Source of the DNA: RHKX01 sp046330415 | GTDB taxonomy: Bacteria > Actinomycetota > Thermoleophilia > Solirubrobacterales > 70-9 | Length of the DNA stretch: 64,000 nt | Reading direction: 5' to 3' | Assembly: GCA_046330415.1 (NCBI GenBank) | Contig: JAXLSW010000023.1 | Span: forward strand, 30,103 to 94,102 | Shown here: piece after piece, positions 19,373-27,066 of the stretch | Layout of the letters: each line of letters starts with the position of its first letter | Position numbering within the stretch: position 1 is the first letter of the stretch | The notes under the pieces: model-generated | What the model was told of the DNA's origin: nothing | The model's input: the letters and a program-made list of their open reading frames with translations, nothing else | Databases searched by the model: none | Program-made: the position numbers and the translations under genes

Positions 19373-20074
19373 ATGACGAAGAACATGAAGGCCGCGATCG
19401 CGGTCGCCGCCACCATCCTGACCGCCGCGCTGCTGCTTCCCGCCGCCGCGCAGGCCCACGTGACGGTCCAGCCAACCGAGGTCCCCGCCGGGAGCTTCTC
19501 GCGGGTGGACGTCCGCGTCCCCAACGAGGAGGACGGCGCCGCGACCACGAAGGTCGAGGTGGAGATGCCCGAGGGCTTCATCTTCGCCTCCTACGAGCCC
19601 GTGCCCGGCTGGAACGTGAAGGTCAAGAACGAGAAGCTCGACGAGCCGGTCGAAGCCTACGGCGAGTCCTACGACGCGCAGGTCGGCACGATCACCTGGA
19701 CGGCCGCGAGCGACGCCGACGGCATCCAGCCCAGCCAGTTCCAGGACTTCGGCCTCTCCGTCGGGATCCCCGACCAGTACACGGAGGGCGACGTCCTCTC
19801 GTTCCCGGCGATCCAGACCTACAGCAACGGCGACGTCGTGCGCTGGATCGGCGAGCCCGACAGCGAGGATCCGGCGGCGCAGGTGACCCTGACGGCCGCC
19901 GCTGAGGATCACCACAGCGACATGTCCGAGGACGAGCACGCCGAGGAGACAGCCACCGCTGACGAGGGCGGCGACGACGGCGATGGCGCACCGACCTGGC
20001 TCGCGGTCCTCGGAGTCGTGCTGGGTGCCGTCGGCATCGGCGTCGGAGGCGTGGCGCTGACGAAGCGCAAGTAG
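19373..20074 (+). CDS. YcnI-like (DUF1775) secreted copper-associated protein
   Basis: 233 residues. There is a signal peptide (~1-28), and the mature protein begins His-Val-Thr-Val-Gln-Pro, the N-terminal histidine that starts the YcnI/DUF1775 copper-binding domain, with 'VPNEEDGAATTKVEVEMPEGFIF' and a Trp ('GWNVKV') as in the family. A linker rich in Asp/Glu/His follows, and a final transmembrane helix (about 206-228) anchors it to the outer face of the membrane. ATG 19373 is preferred over 19346 because it follows GAAAGGA at good spacing. It lies 73 bases after the CopC-CopD gene. Confidence 0.82.
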   Translation: MTKNMKAAIAVAATILTAALLLPAAAQAHVTVQPTEVPAGSFSRVDVRVPNEEDGAATTKVEVEMPEGFIFASYEPVPGWNVKVKNEKLDEPVEAYGESYDAQVGTITWTAASDADGIQPSQFQDFGLSVGIPDQYTEGDVLSFPAIQTYSNGDVVRWIGEPDSEDPAAQVTLTAAAEDHHSDMSEDEHAEETATADEGGDDGDGAPTWLAVLGVVLGAVGIGVGGVALTKRK

Positions 20075-20126
20075 ACAGATAGAACCCACAGCGCCCGGAT
20101 GGGACGATGAGAGGAGCGATCAGAGC

Positions 20127-20879
20127 ATGAGCCACCGCAAAGAGCAGAAGCAGAAGGCCCGCGAGCAGCGTCTCGCCGCGGAGAAGGCCGAGGCCGCCGC
20201 GGCGGCGCGCAAGCGCCGCACCGCCCTGATCGCCGGCGGCGTGGGCCTGTTGGCGTTGATCGCGGTCGTCGTGCTGGTCATCGTGAGCCAGTCCGGCGAG
20301 GACGACACCAAGGTGGAGGGAACGGACCTCTTCGCCGGCGTTCCGCAGAAGGGAATCGCGATCGGAGAGCCCGACGCGCCGGTCACGGTCGTCGAGTTCG
20401 CCGACCTCCAGTGCCCGTTCTGCCGCGATTTCGCGGTCCACGAGCTGCCCGGCATCGTCAAGGACTACGTCAAGCCCGGGGACGTGAGGATGGAACTGCG
20501 CCTCCTCTCCTTCATCGGCTCGGACTCCGAGACCGGCCGCCAGATCGCGGCCGCCGCCGCACAGCAGGACCGGATCTGGCCGCTCGCCGAGAACGTCTAC
20601 TCGCACCAGGGGACCGAGAACAGCGGCTACCTGACCGAGGACTTCATGCGCGAGCAGGGGGAGGCGGTCGAGGGTCTCGACATCGATCAGGCCATCTCGG
20701 AGCGCGGCTCCGAGGAGGTCGCGCAGTACGAGCAGGAGAGCGAGGAGGGGGCTCGCAAGTCAGGCGCGACCTCGACCCCCGCCTTCCTCGTCGGACCGAC
20801 GGATGGCGAGAAGGTCCTCACCGACGCTGACGGCCTGCGCGACGCGATCGACAAGGCGCTGGCGGAGGCCAAGGGGTAG
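20127..20879 (+). CDS. membrane-anchored DsbA-like thiol-disulfide oxidoreductase
   Basis: 250 residues. A highly charged cytosolic N-terminus (1-31, Lys/Glu/Ala rich, probably coiled), one transmembrane helix (32-54), then an extracytoplasmic thioredoxin fold of the DsbA/BdbD type with the active site C96-P-F-C99 and the cis-proline segment 'SGATSTPAFLVG'. It would form or shuffle disulfides in exported proteins, plausibly cytochrome-oxidase or copper proteins given CtaG, CopC and YcnI nearby. No partner DsbB/VKOR is in the window. The ATG follows GAGAGGAG. Confidence 0.88.
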   Translation: MSHRKEQKQKAREQRLAAEKAEAAAAARKRRTALIAGGVGLLALIAVVVLVIVSQSGEDDTKVEGTDLFAGVPQKGIAIGEPDAPVTVVEFADLQCPFCRDFAVHELPGIVKDYVKPGDVRMELRLLSFIGSDSETGRQIAAAAAQQDRIWPLAENVYSHQGTENSGYLTEDFMREQGEAVEGLDIDQAISERGSEEVAQYEQESEEGARKSGATSTPAFLVGPTDGEKVLTDADGLRDAIDKALAEAKG

Positions 20880-20902
20880 GCGGAGCCGGCGGAGCGGACG
20901 AC

Positions 20903-22015
20903 GTGGGCGCGCGCGAGGGAGCGGTGGACGAACGGCGCAGGCGCACCGCGCTCGCCTACGACCGCCGCTGCCTCGCCCACGAAAACGGCTCGATGCTCGA
21001 GGACGCTCGCGCGGCGTCCTGGCTCGACGTTCCCCACTGCGAGCGGCCGGAGCGCCTCTCCTGGAGCCTCGAGGTCCTTGAGCGCTCCGGGCTGCTCGAT
21101 CGCCTCGAGCGGCTGCCCTCGCGGAAGGCGAGCCGCGAGGAGCTCGAGCGGGTCCACACGCCGGCGATGCTCGACGGGCTCGAGGCCGCCTGCGCACGCG
21201 GCGAGCCCGCCGAGGTCGGTCCCGGGGCGCGGATCGGCGCCGATTCCTGGGAGCCCGCGCTGCTCGCGGCGGGATGCACGCTGGTCGCGGTCGAGGCCGT
21301 CCTCGGCGGCGATGCCGACGACGCCTTCGCGCTTGTGCGTCCACCCGGCCACCACGCGACGCCCGAGGAGCCGATGGGCTTCTGCCTCCTCAACAACGTC
21401 GCGATCGCCGCCCGCCACGCCCAGGGGCTCGGCGCCAGGCGGATCGCGATCGTCGACTGGGACGTCCATCACGGAAACGGCACCGAGACCATCTTCCGAG
21501 AGGACCCGTCGGTTCTCTTCGTCTCTCTTCACCAGGACGACCTCTACCCGGTCGGCCGCGGCGCGGCGAGCGAGCGGGGCGCGGGGGCGGGGGAGGGGAC
21601 GACGCTCAACGTCCCCCTGCCGCCCGGCACCGGTGACGATGGCTACGCCTACGCCTTCGAGCGGCTCGTCGAGCCCGCGGTTCGCGGCTTCGCCCCCGAC
21701 CTCCTGCTGGTCTCCGCCGGCCAGGACCCGGCCGCGTCCGACCCGCTCGGGCGCATGTCCGTGACGACCGACGGCTTCCGGGCGCTGACGAACCGCGCGC
21801 TCGCACTCGCCGACGAGCTCTGCGGCGGTCGCCTCGTCGTCGTCCTCGAGGGCGGCTACAGCCTGGAACACGTGGCGTTCGCGAACCTGGCGATCGCCGA
21901 GGCGCTGGCGGGCCTTGCCCCTGCGATCCCCGCGGATCCGCTCGAGCTCGACGTCCCGCGAGGCCTCCGCGCGTTCGAGCGCGAGGCGATCGACGCGATG
22001 GTGCGATCGCGCTGA
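20903..22015 (+). CDS. histone deacetylase family protein (AcuC/HDAC-like)
   Basis: 370 residues, a zinc-dependent amidohydrolase of the arginase/deacetylase fold. 'VRPPGHHATPEEPMGFCLLNNVAIAAR' carries the two active-site histidines, 'DWDVHHGNGTETIF' holds the zinc Asp/His ligands, and 'SAGQDPAASDPLGRMSVT' provides the third ligand Asp (usual form SAGFD). Substrates in bacteria include acetylated proteins, polyamines or acetoin-linked targets; none is indicated here. The GTG start comes 24 bases after the DsbA-like stop. It appears to be a passenger in the envelope cluster. Confidence 0.88.
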   Translation: MGAREGAVDERRRRTALAYDRRCLAHENGSMLEDARAASWLDVPHCERPERLSWSLEVLERSGLLDRLERLPSRKASREELERVHTPAMLDGLEAACARGEPAEVGPGARIGADSWEPALLAAGCTLVAVEAVLGGDADDAFALVRPPGHHATPEEPMGFCLLNNVAIAARHAQGLGARRIAIVDWDVHHGNGTETIFREDPSVLFVSLHQDDLYPVGRGAASERGAGAGEGTTLNVPLPPGTGDDGYAYAFERLVEPAVRGFAPDLLLVSAGQDPAASDPLGRMSVTTDGFRALTNRALALADELCGGRLVVVLEGGYSLEHVAFANLAIAEALAGLAPAIPADPLELDVPRGLRAFEREAIDAMVRSR

Positions 22016-22061
22016 CCCGGCCGCGGGCCGAGGCGGCGCCCCTTCACAATGTGACGTAGAG

Positions 22062-22967
22062 ATGTTCGCCGTCCTCGAAGCCGGGATCCCGCTGCTCATC
22101 GGGATCGCCTACGGATACCGCGTCGCGAAGCTGCAGCGGATCGGCAGGGCGCCCTCGGCGGCGCGCCAGGTCGCCTTCATCTGCGGCCTGCTGCTGGTCG
22201 CGTTCACCGCCGTGCCGCCGCTCGGGCCGCTCTCCGGCGACCTCGTGCTCGGCCACATGATCACCCACACCCTGCTGACCGACGAGGCATCGCTGCTCTT
22301 CGCGATCGGCCTCACCGGCCCCGTGCTCGGCCCGGTGATGACGGCCCCTGGGCTGCGCTGGTTCCGCCAGCTCACCCACCCCGTCGTGGTCCTGGTGCTG
22401 TGGATCGGCGTCATCTTCGCCTGGCACACGCCGGCGCTGTATCAGGCGGCGAGCGGCGACGGCTGGATCCACATGCTCGAGCACGCGTCCTTCATCACCG
22501 TCGGGACGCTGCTTTGGATGTCGGTGCTGGGGACGTTCCCGCAGCCCTCGTGGTTCGGGCCCCCGGCGCGGGTCGGGCTCGTCGTCGTCGCGCACCTCTC
22601 GATGATGGGCCTCGCCAACATCCTCATGTGGTCGGGCGACTCCTACTACCCCGATTACGCGCAGAGCGCCCTCGACCGTGGCATCGACCCGCAGACCGAC
22701 CAGGGGATCGCAGGCGCGATCCTGATGCTGCAGGGCGGCCTGATCATGATCTCCGTCTTCGTCTTCGCCCTGATGCGCTGGCAGCGCGTGGACATGGAGA
22801 AGCAGCACCTGCTCGATTTCGCGCTCGCCCACGGGGTCAAGCTCGACCCCGAGCGCGCCGCCCGCGCCGCCTCCGCCGGCACCGGCGACCTGCTCCGCAG
22901 CCGTATCGAGCGGGCCGCGGGTGAGCACCGCGCGGTCGAGCGGGACGAGCCGGTCGGCGCCTCATGA
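22062..22967 (+). CDS. ctaG: cytochrome c oxidase assembly factor CtaG (caa3 type)
   Basis: 301 residues with about seven hydrophobic helices and a charged C-terminal tail (about 245-301). 'GHMITHTLLTDEASLLFAIGLTGPVL', 'WHTPALYQAA' and 'LEHASFITVGTLLWMSVLG' are the His-bearing helices of the CtaG_Cox11/YtlA family, involved in copper delivery to the caa3 oxidase. ATG 22062 is chosen because translation upstream of it is out of frame with any good start. The last four bases overlap the following small gene. Copper handling ties it to the CopC-CopD and YcnI genes upstream. Confidence 0.85.
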   Translation: MFAVLEAGIPLLIGIAYGYRVAKLQRIGRAPSAARQVAFICGLLLVAFTAVPPLGPLSGDLVLGHMITHTLLTDEASLLFAIGLTGPVLGPVMTAPGLRWFRQLTHPVVVLVLWIGVIFAWHTPALYQAASGDGWIHMLEHASFITVGTLLWMSVLGTFPQPSWFGPPARVGLVVVAHLSMMGLANILMWSGDSYYPDYAQSALDRGIDPQTDQGIAGAILMLQGGLIMISVFVFALMRWQRVDMEKQHLLDFALAHGVKLDPERAARAASAGTGDLLRSRIERAAGEHRAVERDEPVGAS

Positions 22968-23188
22968 CGATGACCGTGAACGCGGCCTCGACCCTGCTCC
23001 TCGCACATCACACGCTCAGCCACGCGAGCGCTCAGTTCGCCATCTACTTCGGCCCGGTGATCGTCCTCGTCGTCGTGCTGGTGATCGCCAGCCGGCGTCA
23101 CGCGCGGGCTTCAGGCGAGGAGGACCTGATCGAGCTCGGGGAGGATGAGGAGGACGCGGTTCCGTCCGGCCGCGAGGGAGGCGCCTGA
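22964..23188 (+). CDS. small single-helix membrane protein
   Basis: 74 residues, no family recognised. One transmembrane helix (about 26-42, Ile/Val rich) is preceded by a His-containing extracytoplasmic N-terminus ('HHTLSHASAQF') and followed by an acidic cytosolic tail. It starts at an ATG overlapping the ctaG stop (ATGA), so it is translationally coupled to ctaG and could be an accessory of oxidase assembly. This is inference from coupling only. Confidence 0.6.
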   Translation: MTMTVNAASTLLLAHHTLSHASAQFAIYFGPVIVLVVVLVIASRRHARASGEEDLIELGEDEEDAVPSGREGGA

Positions 23189-23288
23189 GCGGAGCCTCCG
23201 CCTGCGGGGACGGCTGCGCCCTGGTTCACCCCGATTGCACTTGCCGAATCCGGTTTCGTGCGATTGGATGCTCATCGTGGGCGCTCGA

Positions 23289-25079
23289 ATGAGACCTGCA
23301 TCCATCGCGGTCGCCGTCATCGCGCTCTGGTTCGTGATCGGCGTCGCGCCGGTGTCGGCGACGCAGACCGTGATCGTCTCCAACGGCAGCGCGTCGAGCG
23401 CCGCGTCGTTCACCGCCAGCCCCAGCGGAGCGCTGACCGCCGCGCCGGGATCTCCGTTCTCGACCGGCGCCGGCCCGGCAGCGGTCGCCTTCACGCCCGA
23501 CGCGCGGTTCGCCTACGTCGCCAGCGTCACCGACGACGACATCGCCCGGTTCTCCGTCGGTGACGACTCGCAGCTGACGTCGTTGGGAACCACGCCCGCC
23601 GGCGGCAACAACCCGACCGGCCTAACGGTGAGCCCCGACGGCTCGCTGCTGATGGTCACCGACCGCGACGGCACCGATACGGCGCCGCGTGTGTCCGTCT
23701 TCCGGATCGATGCCGCAAGCGGCGGGTTGACCGCCGTTTCCGGCTCACCGTTCAACGTCGGCAACTTCCAGCCGTCGGCGGTCGCCATCTCGCCGGACGG
23801 CAAGTTCGCCTACGTCTCGGGTCGGCGCGGCCCTCTCGGCCCCCCTGCCTCGAACGCGAACAGCGCGCTCGCCGTGGCGAGCATCGGCTCCACCGGCGCC
23901 CTCACTCCGATCGGCGGCTCACCCTTCTACGACGCGACCGTCTTGGGCGGGTTCGACCTCGGGATCTCACCCGATGGCTCACGCCTGTTCGAGACGCTGC
24001 CGAACAACAACAAGCTCGCGGTCTACAACCTCGACAAGACGACCGGCGTACCCACCGTCGCCGTCGGTCCGTTCACCACGGGAGCCACCGCCCCGATCGA
24101 GGTCGAACCGACCCCTGACGGCCGCCGCCTCTATGTCACCGAGGTGTTCGGCCAGGCGGTCGAAGGCTTCAGCATCAACCAGACGACTGGTGCGCTGACC
24201 AGCATCGCCGGCACCCCGGAGCCGGCCGGAGCGCAGGCGCAGGGCCTCGGAATCGCGGCGGACGGCCAGACCCTCTTCGCCTCCCGGATCACCAATCCCG
24301 GCACCGTTCGCGCGTTCGCGATTGCCGCCGCGACCGGGGACCTGACGCCGATCGGATCGCCGGTCGAGACCGGCGATGCCTTCCCGAGCTTCTTCTCGGT
24401 GGCCGTGAGCCCGACGCAGACCCCGGCCGTCTCGTTCGACCACTCCGACGCGAAGCCCGGCGAGCCGACCTCGTTCACGTCCACGACGACGGTCCGGGGC
24501 GGCTATGCGACGCGCTTCGACTGGGACTTCGGCGACGGGACGACGCTCGCCGACGCCGGGCCGACGGCGACGCACACCTTCACCGGCTCGAAGCCGCACA
24601 CGGTGACGCTGACCGTCGCCAATGACTGCGATCCGGCGGCGGTCTACTCGGGCAATGTCGTCACCGTCGGCACCCGCGTCGTCTGCAACGGCCCGCGCTC
24701 CGCGAGCACCTCCGTGACTGTCGATCAGGCCGTCGTCCTCGACGCCAAGGCGAAGTCGAAGCAGCCCGCGGGCAAGGTCGCGGTGACGCTCACCTGTCCC
24801 GAGGAGGCCTGCACGGTCGCCCTCTCGGGCAGGACGAAGGGCAAGAGCGGCAGGAAGCGGTCTTCCTTCGCGCTCAAGGGTAAGTCGGTCGAGGTCCCGG
24901 CCGGTCAGCCGACCAAGGTCAAGCTCAAGTACGCGAAGGGCAAGCGCGCCGTGCGCAAGCTGAAGAGGCTGGTGAGCACGGGGAGGTTGAAGACGAGCGT
25001 CGTCGCGACCGCCGAGGACGCAGCTGGCAACGAGGTGACTCGGCAGCTGAAGGTGAAGGGGAAGCGGAAGAAGCGGTGA
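23289..25079 (+). CDS. secreted beta-propeller protein with PKD domain
   Basis: 596 residues. A signal peptide (~1-24) is followed by a YVTN/lactonase-like seven-blade propeller (~30-375) built from repeats of the type 'PDGxFAYVxS' and 'GALTxxxGSPF'. Next comes a PKD domain (~385-460; 'FDWDFGDGTTLADAG', 'HTFTGSKPHTVTLTV'), then a Lys/Arg-rich beta domain to the C-terminus (~490-596) that is strongly basic and could bind the anionic cell surface. ATG 23289 gives the best signal peptide; an in-frame ATG at 23268 is an alternative. No catalytic residues are evident. It is more likely structural or adhesive than an enzyme. Confidence 0.8.
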   Translation: MRPASIAVAVIALWFVIGVAPVSATQTVIVSNGSASSAASFTASPSGALTAAPGSPFSTGAGPAAVAFTPDARFAYVASVTDDDIARFSVGDDSQLTSLGTTPAGGNNPTGLTVSPDGSLLMVTDRDGTDTAPRVSVFRIDAASGGLTAVSGSPFNVGNFQPSAVAISPDGKFAYVSGRRGPLGPPASNANSALAVASIGSTGALTPIGGSPFYDATVLGGFDLGISPDGSRLFETLPNNNKLAVYNLDKTTGVPTVAVGPFTTGATAPIEVEPTPDGRRLYVTEVFGQAVEGFSINQTTGALTSIAGTPEPAGAQAQGLGIAADGQTLFASRITNPGTVRAFAIAAATGDLTPIGSPVETGDAFPSFFSVAVSPTQTPAVSFDHSDAKPGEPTSFTSTTTVRGGYATRFDWDFGDGTTLADAGPTATHTFTGSKPHTVTLTVANDCDPAAVYSGNVVTVGTRVVCNGPRSASTSVTVDQAVVLDAKAKSKQPAGKVAVTLTCPEEACTVALSGRTKGKSGRKRSSFALKGKSVEVPAGQPTKVKLKYAKGKRAVRKLKRLVSTGRLKTSVVATAEDAAGNEVTRQLKVKGKRKKR

Positions 25080-25094
25080 GGATCGCGGGCCGCC

Positions 25095-25589
25095 TCAGGG
25101 AGCGCGTTCGCCGTCGAGGATCATCGCCTGGATCGTCTGGCGCCGGCTGATGCGCATCGCCGTGTTGGCGATGCAGACGACGACCATCACCGCGATCAGC
25201 GCCCAGAAGGCCCAGTCCTCCCACTCGTAGGCCTCGCGCAGCTCCCAGGTCTCCTTGACCGCGATCAGGAACGCGCCCGTGGCGACGAACATCCAAGCGG
25301 TGGCGGTCTCGCTGAAGAACATCCACTGCTCGAGCTGGAAGCGGGTGAGCTTGCCGACCATCGCCCGCCGCTCGCGGTCGCGGCGGCGGTGGTGGAGGAC
25401 GTAGGCGACCGGCGGCACGAGGAGCCACCATCGCGAGATCGGCGGCTCCCGCTCGACCTCCTGCGCCGCCTGCACGAGCTCGTCGCGCTCCATCTCGACG
25501 TCGTCGAGCTCGATCGCCGCCTGGTAGATCGGCCCGGCGACGAGCAGCCAGGCGCCGAGGAACCCACACCAGGCGATCAGATGGTGCAT
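25095..25589 (-). CDS. membrane protein, unknown
   Basis: 164 residues, not recognised. Helices lie at about 3-24, 55-68 (weak), 96-112 and 128-146, with an acidic coiled segment (30-48) between the first two and a basic Arg/His run ('HHRRRDRERR'). It is convergent with the propeller gene, 15 bases from its stop. Start ATG 25589. Confidence 0.55.
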   Translation of the reverse strand: MHHLIAWCGFLGAWLLVAGPIYQAAIELDDVEMERDELVQAAQEVEREPPISRWWLLVPPVAYVLHHRRRDRERRAMVGKLTRFQLEQWMFFSETATAWMFVATGAFLIAVKETWELREAYEWEDWAFWALIAVMVVVCIANTAMRISRRQTIQAMILDGERAP

Positions 25590-25649
25590 CCGCGTGACGG
25601 TAGAAGCCGCCGCGGCGTCAGCGGACCGCGGCGCACGCTGCCCGCCCGC

Positions 25650-25955
25650 TCAACCTCTCGAATCGAACTGCTCGGCGGTCTTGACGAGCGCGTCGAGGAG
25701 GACGCCCGCGAGGGGGTGGCGGTCTCCCGGGGGCAGAAGCGCGAAGACCTCCCGGCTCCTGGTCCCGCCGAGCACCTCGTGCACGACGGCGTCGGTCCAG
25801 TCGGCGGCGAGGAGGCTCGGAACCCATCCGACGGCGAGGCCGTGCTTGATGAGGCCGCGGGTTGCGATCGGATCGCGGGTGATCGAGAGCACCTTCGGCT
25901 CGACCTCCGTTTCCGGTCGAGGCTCGTCCGAGAACGGAGGCCCAGCGTCCGATCT
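25650..25955 (-). pseudogene. LysR-type regulator, C-terminal remnant
   Basis: Reading the minus strand from about 25955 gives an open frame of ~100 residues. It matches the last third of a LysR substrate-binding domain ('PRPETEVEPKVLSITRDPIATRG', 'GLAVGWVPSLLAADW', 'FALLPPGDRHPLAGVLLDAL'), ending at the TGA at 25650-25652. The helix-turn-helix and first effector subdomain are absent. The homology stops where the SMR promoter sequence begins. It is best read as a gene cut by an insertion or deletion. Confidence 0.6.
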
Positions 25956-25988
25956 GATAGTACAATCATCCTAGAAGTTTGTACCATC
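25956..25988 (+). promoter_or_regulatory. promoter/operator of the SMR-TetR pair
   Basis: GATAGTACAA (25956-25965) and TTGTACCATC (25979-25988) form an imperfect inverted repeat with 13 bases between arms. TACAAT (25961-25966), close to the -10 consensus, lies inside the left arm, and the right arm abuts the CAGGAGG ribosome-binding site. A TetR repressor bound here would block both. The obvious candidate is the TetR encoded at 26320. Confidence 0.5.
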
Positions 25989-25999
25989 AGGAGGCTTTC

Positions 26000-26323
26000 A
26001 TGGGATATGTGTTCTTGGCCGGTGCGATCGCCTCTGAGGTCGCAGCGACGATGAGCCTTCGGGCATCGGAGGGCTTCTCGAAGCTCGGCTTCACCGCTCT
26101 GGTCGCCGTCGGCTACATCACGGCGTTCGCTCTGCTCTCAGCAGCGCTGGAGAGGGGTCTGCCGCTCGGAATCGCGTACGGGATCTGGGCCGCAGTGGGG
26201 GTTGCTGCCGTGGCCATCTTGAGCGTCCCGATCTTCGGGGAGTCGCTTACCGCGATGCAGATCGGCGGTCTCGCGCTCGTCATCTCCGGCGTGATCGCGC
26301 TCGAGATCGGCGGTGCCCATTGA
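26000..26323 (+). CDS. small multidrug resistance (SMR) efflux protein
   Basis: 107 residues with four transmembrane helices, the length of EmrE/QacE. The essential membrane glutamate is Glu13 ('AGAIASEVAATM', equivalent to EmrE Glu14). 'GLPLGIAYGIWAAVGVAAVAILSVPIFGES' is the SMR signature loop and helix 3. It would export cationic drugs or guanidinium by proton antiport as a dimer. ATG 26000 is chosen over 25979 because CAGGAGG sits 6 bases before it. The base composition is visibly less GC-rich than its surroundings, suggesting acquisition. Confidence 0.88.
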   Translation: MGYVFLAGAIASEVAATMSLRASEGFSKLGFTALVAVGYITAFALLSAALERGLPLGIAYGIWAAVGVAAVAILSVPIFGESLTAMQIGGLALVISGVIALEIGGAH

Positions 26324-26880
26324 GCGAGATCGTCGATGGTCGACGAGCTCGCGGGGCAGCGCGGCGCGAGGAGCTCATTCAGGCCGCGTTGGCGGTGATG
26401 GGGCGCGACGGTCTGTCAGCGGTGACCCACCGCGCCGTCGCAGAGGAGGCCGGCGTTCCCCTGGCGTCGGCCAGCTACCACTTCCATGGGCTCAAAGACC
26501 TGATCGACCAGGCGATGCAGCGCGCGAACGAGGATCTGGCAAAGACCCTCGAGGGCCGACCGGCCGACTCCGATGGACCGGGGGGCCTAGCGGAGCTCGT
26601 GTTCGATGCTGTTACGGACGAACGAGACCTGCTCCTGGCCGAGTACGAGTTCTACCTTCACACCGCTCGCAATGGAGGAACCCGGGGGATCGCAATGGCT
26701 TGGCTCGATCTGGTTGCTGATGCCTACGCGAGGGAGCTGGTCGGTTCCCAGCGCCAGGCGTTCAAGGCGCTGATCGAAGGAGTCTTCCTGCACTCGCTGC
26801 TCCAATCCGAGCCAGCGGATAGATCAACCATCGAGGCGACTCTCCGCGCGGGATGGCCACGATCACCAGGGGATTCGTGA
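26320..26880 (+). CDS. TetR-family repressor of the SMR gene
   Basis: 186 residues. The N-terminal helix-turn-helix (about 15-60) includes 'GLSAVTHRAVAEEAGVPLASASYHFHGLKDLI', the usual TetR recognition helix with Tyr-His-Phe. The all-helical C-terminal ligand domain runs 75-180. The TTG start overlaps the SMR stop (TTGA), so the pair is one transcript. The inverted repeat at 25956-25988 is its likely operator, giving drug-inducible autoregulation. Its TGA ends at the base immediately before the tRNA-Met gene (opposite strand). Confidence 0.85.
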   Translation: MSEIVDGRRARGAARREELIQAALAVMGRDGLSAVTHRAVAEEAGVPLASASYHFHGLKDLIDQAMQRANEDLAKTLEGRPADSDGPGGLAELVFDAVTDERDLLLAEYEFYLHTARNGGTRGIAMAWLDLVADAYARELVGSQRQAFKALIEGVFLHSLLQSEPADRSTIEATLRAGWPRSPGDS

Positions 26881-26954
26881 TGCCGGAGGAGGGACTTGAA
26901 CCCCCGACACGCGGATTATGATTCCGCTGCTCTAACCAGCTGAGCTACTCCGGC
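26881..26954 (-). tRNA. tRNA-Met (CAT)
   Basis: On the minus strand a complete 74-base cloverleaf: acceptor GCCGGAG/CTCCGGC with discriminator A, D-arm 'AGCTCAGCTGGTTAGAGC', anticodon stem GCGGA/TCCGC with loop ATCATAA (anticodon CAT), and T-arm with GTTCAAG. CCA is not encoded. The first base pair G-C rules out an initiator tRNA. Elongator Met is the default; tRNA-Ile with a lysidine-modified CAT cannot be excluded by eye. Confidence 0.9.
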
Positions 26955-27066
26955 GGGGGCGGGGATCGTAGCGCGGGCTCACGCGTCCCTCACCTTCTCG
27001 CCGAACGTCGCGCGTTGGTCCCTATGGGGGGTACTCAGTGACGTTCGGTGGTCGTACGTTGCGCCG

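Noticed and set aside
23145..23288. Longer start for the beta-propeller protein
   Set aside because: It would remove the signal peptide from the N-terminus and overlap the preceding small membrane protein gene.
26881..26954. Initiator tRNA-fMet
   Set aside because: The first base pair is G-C rather than the C-A mismatch of initiators.
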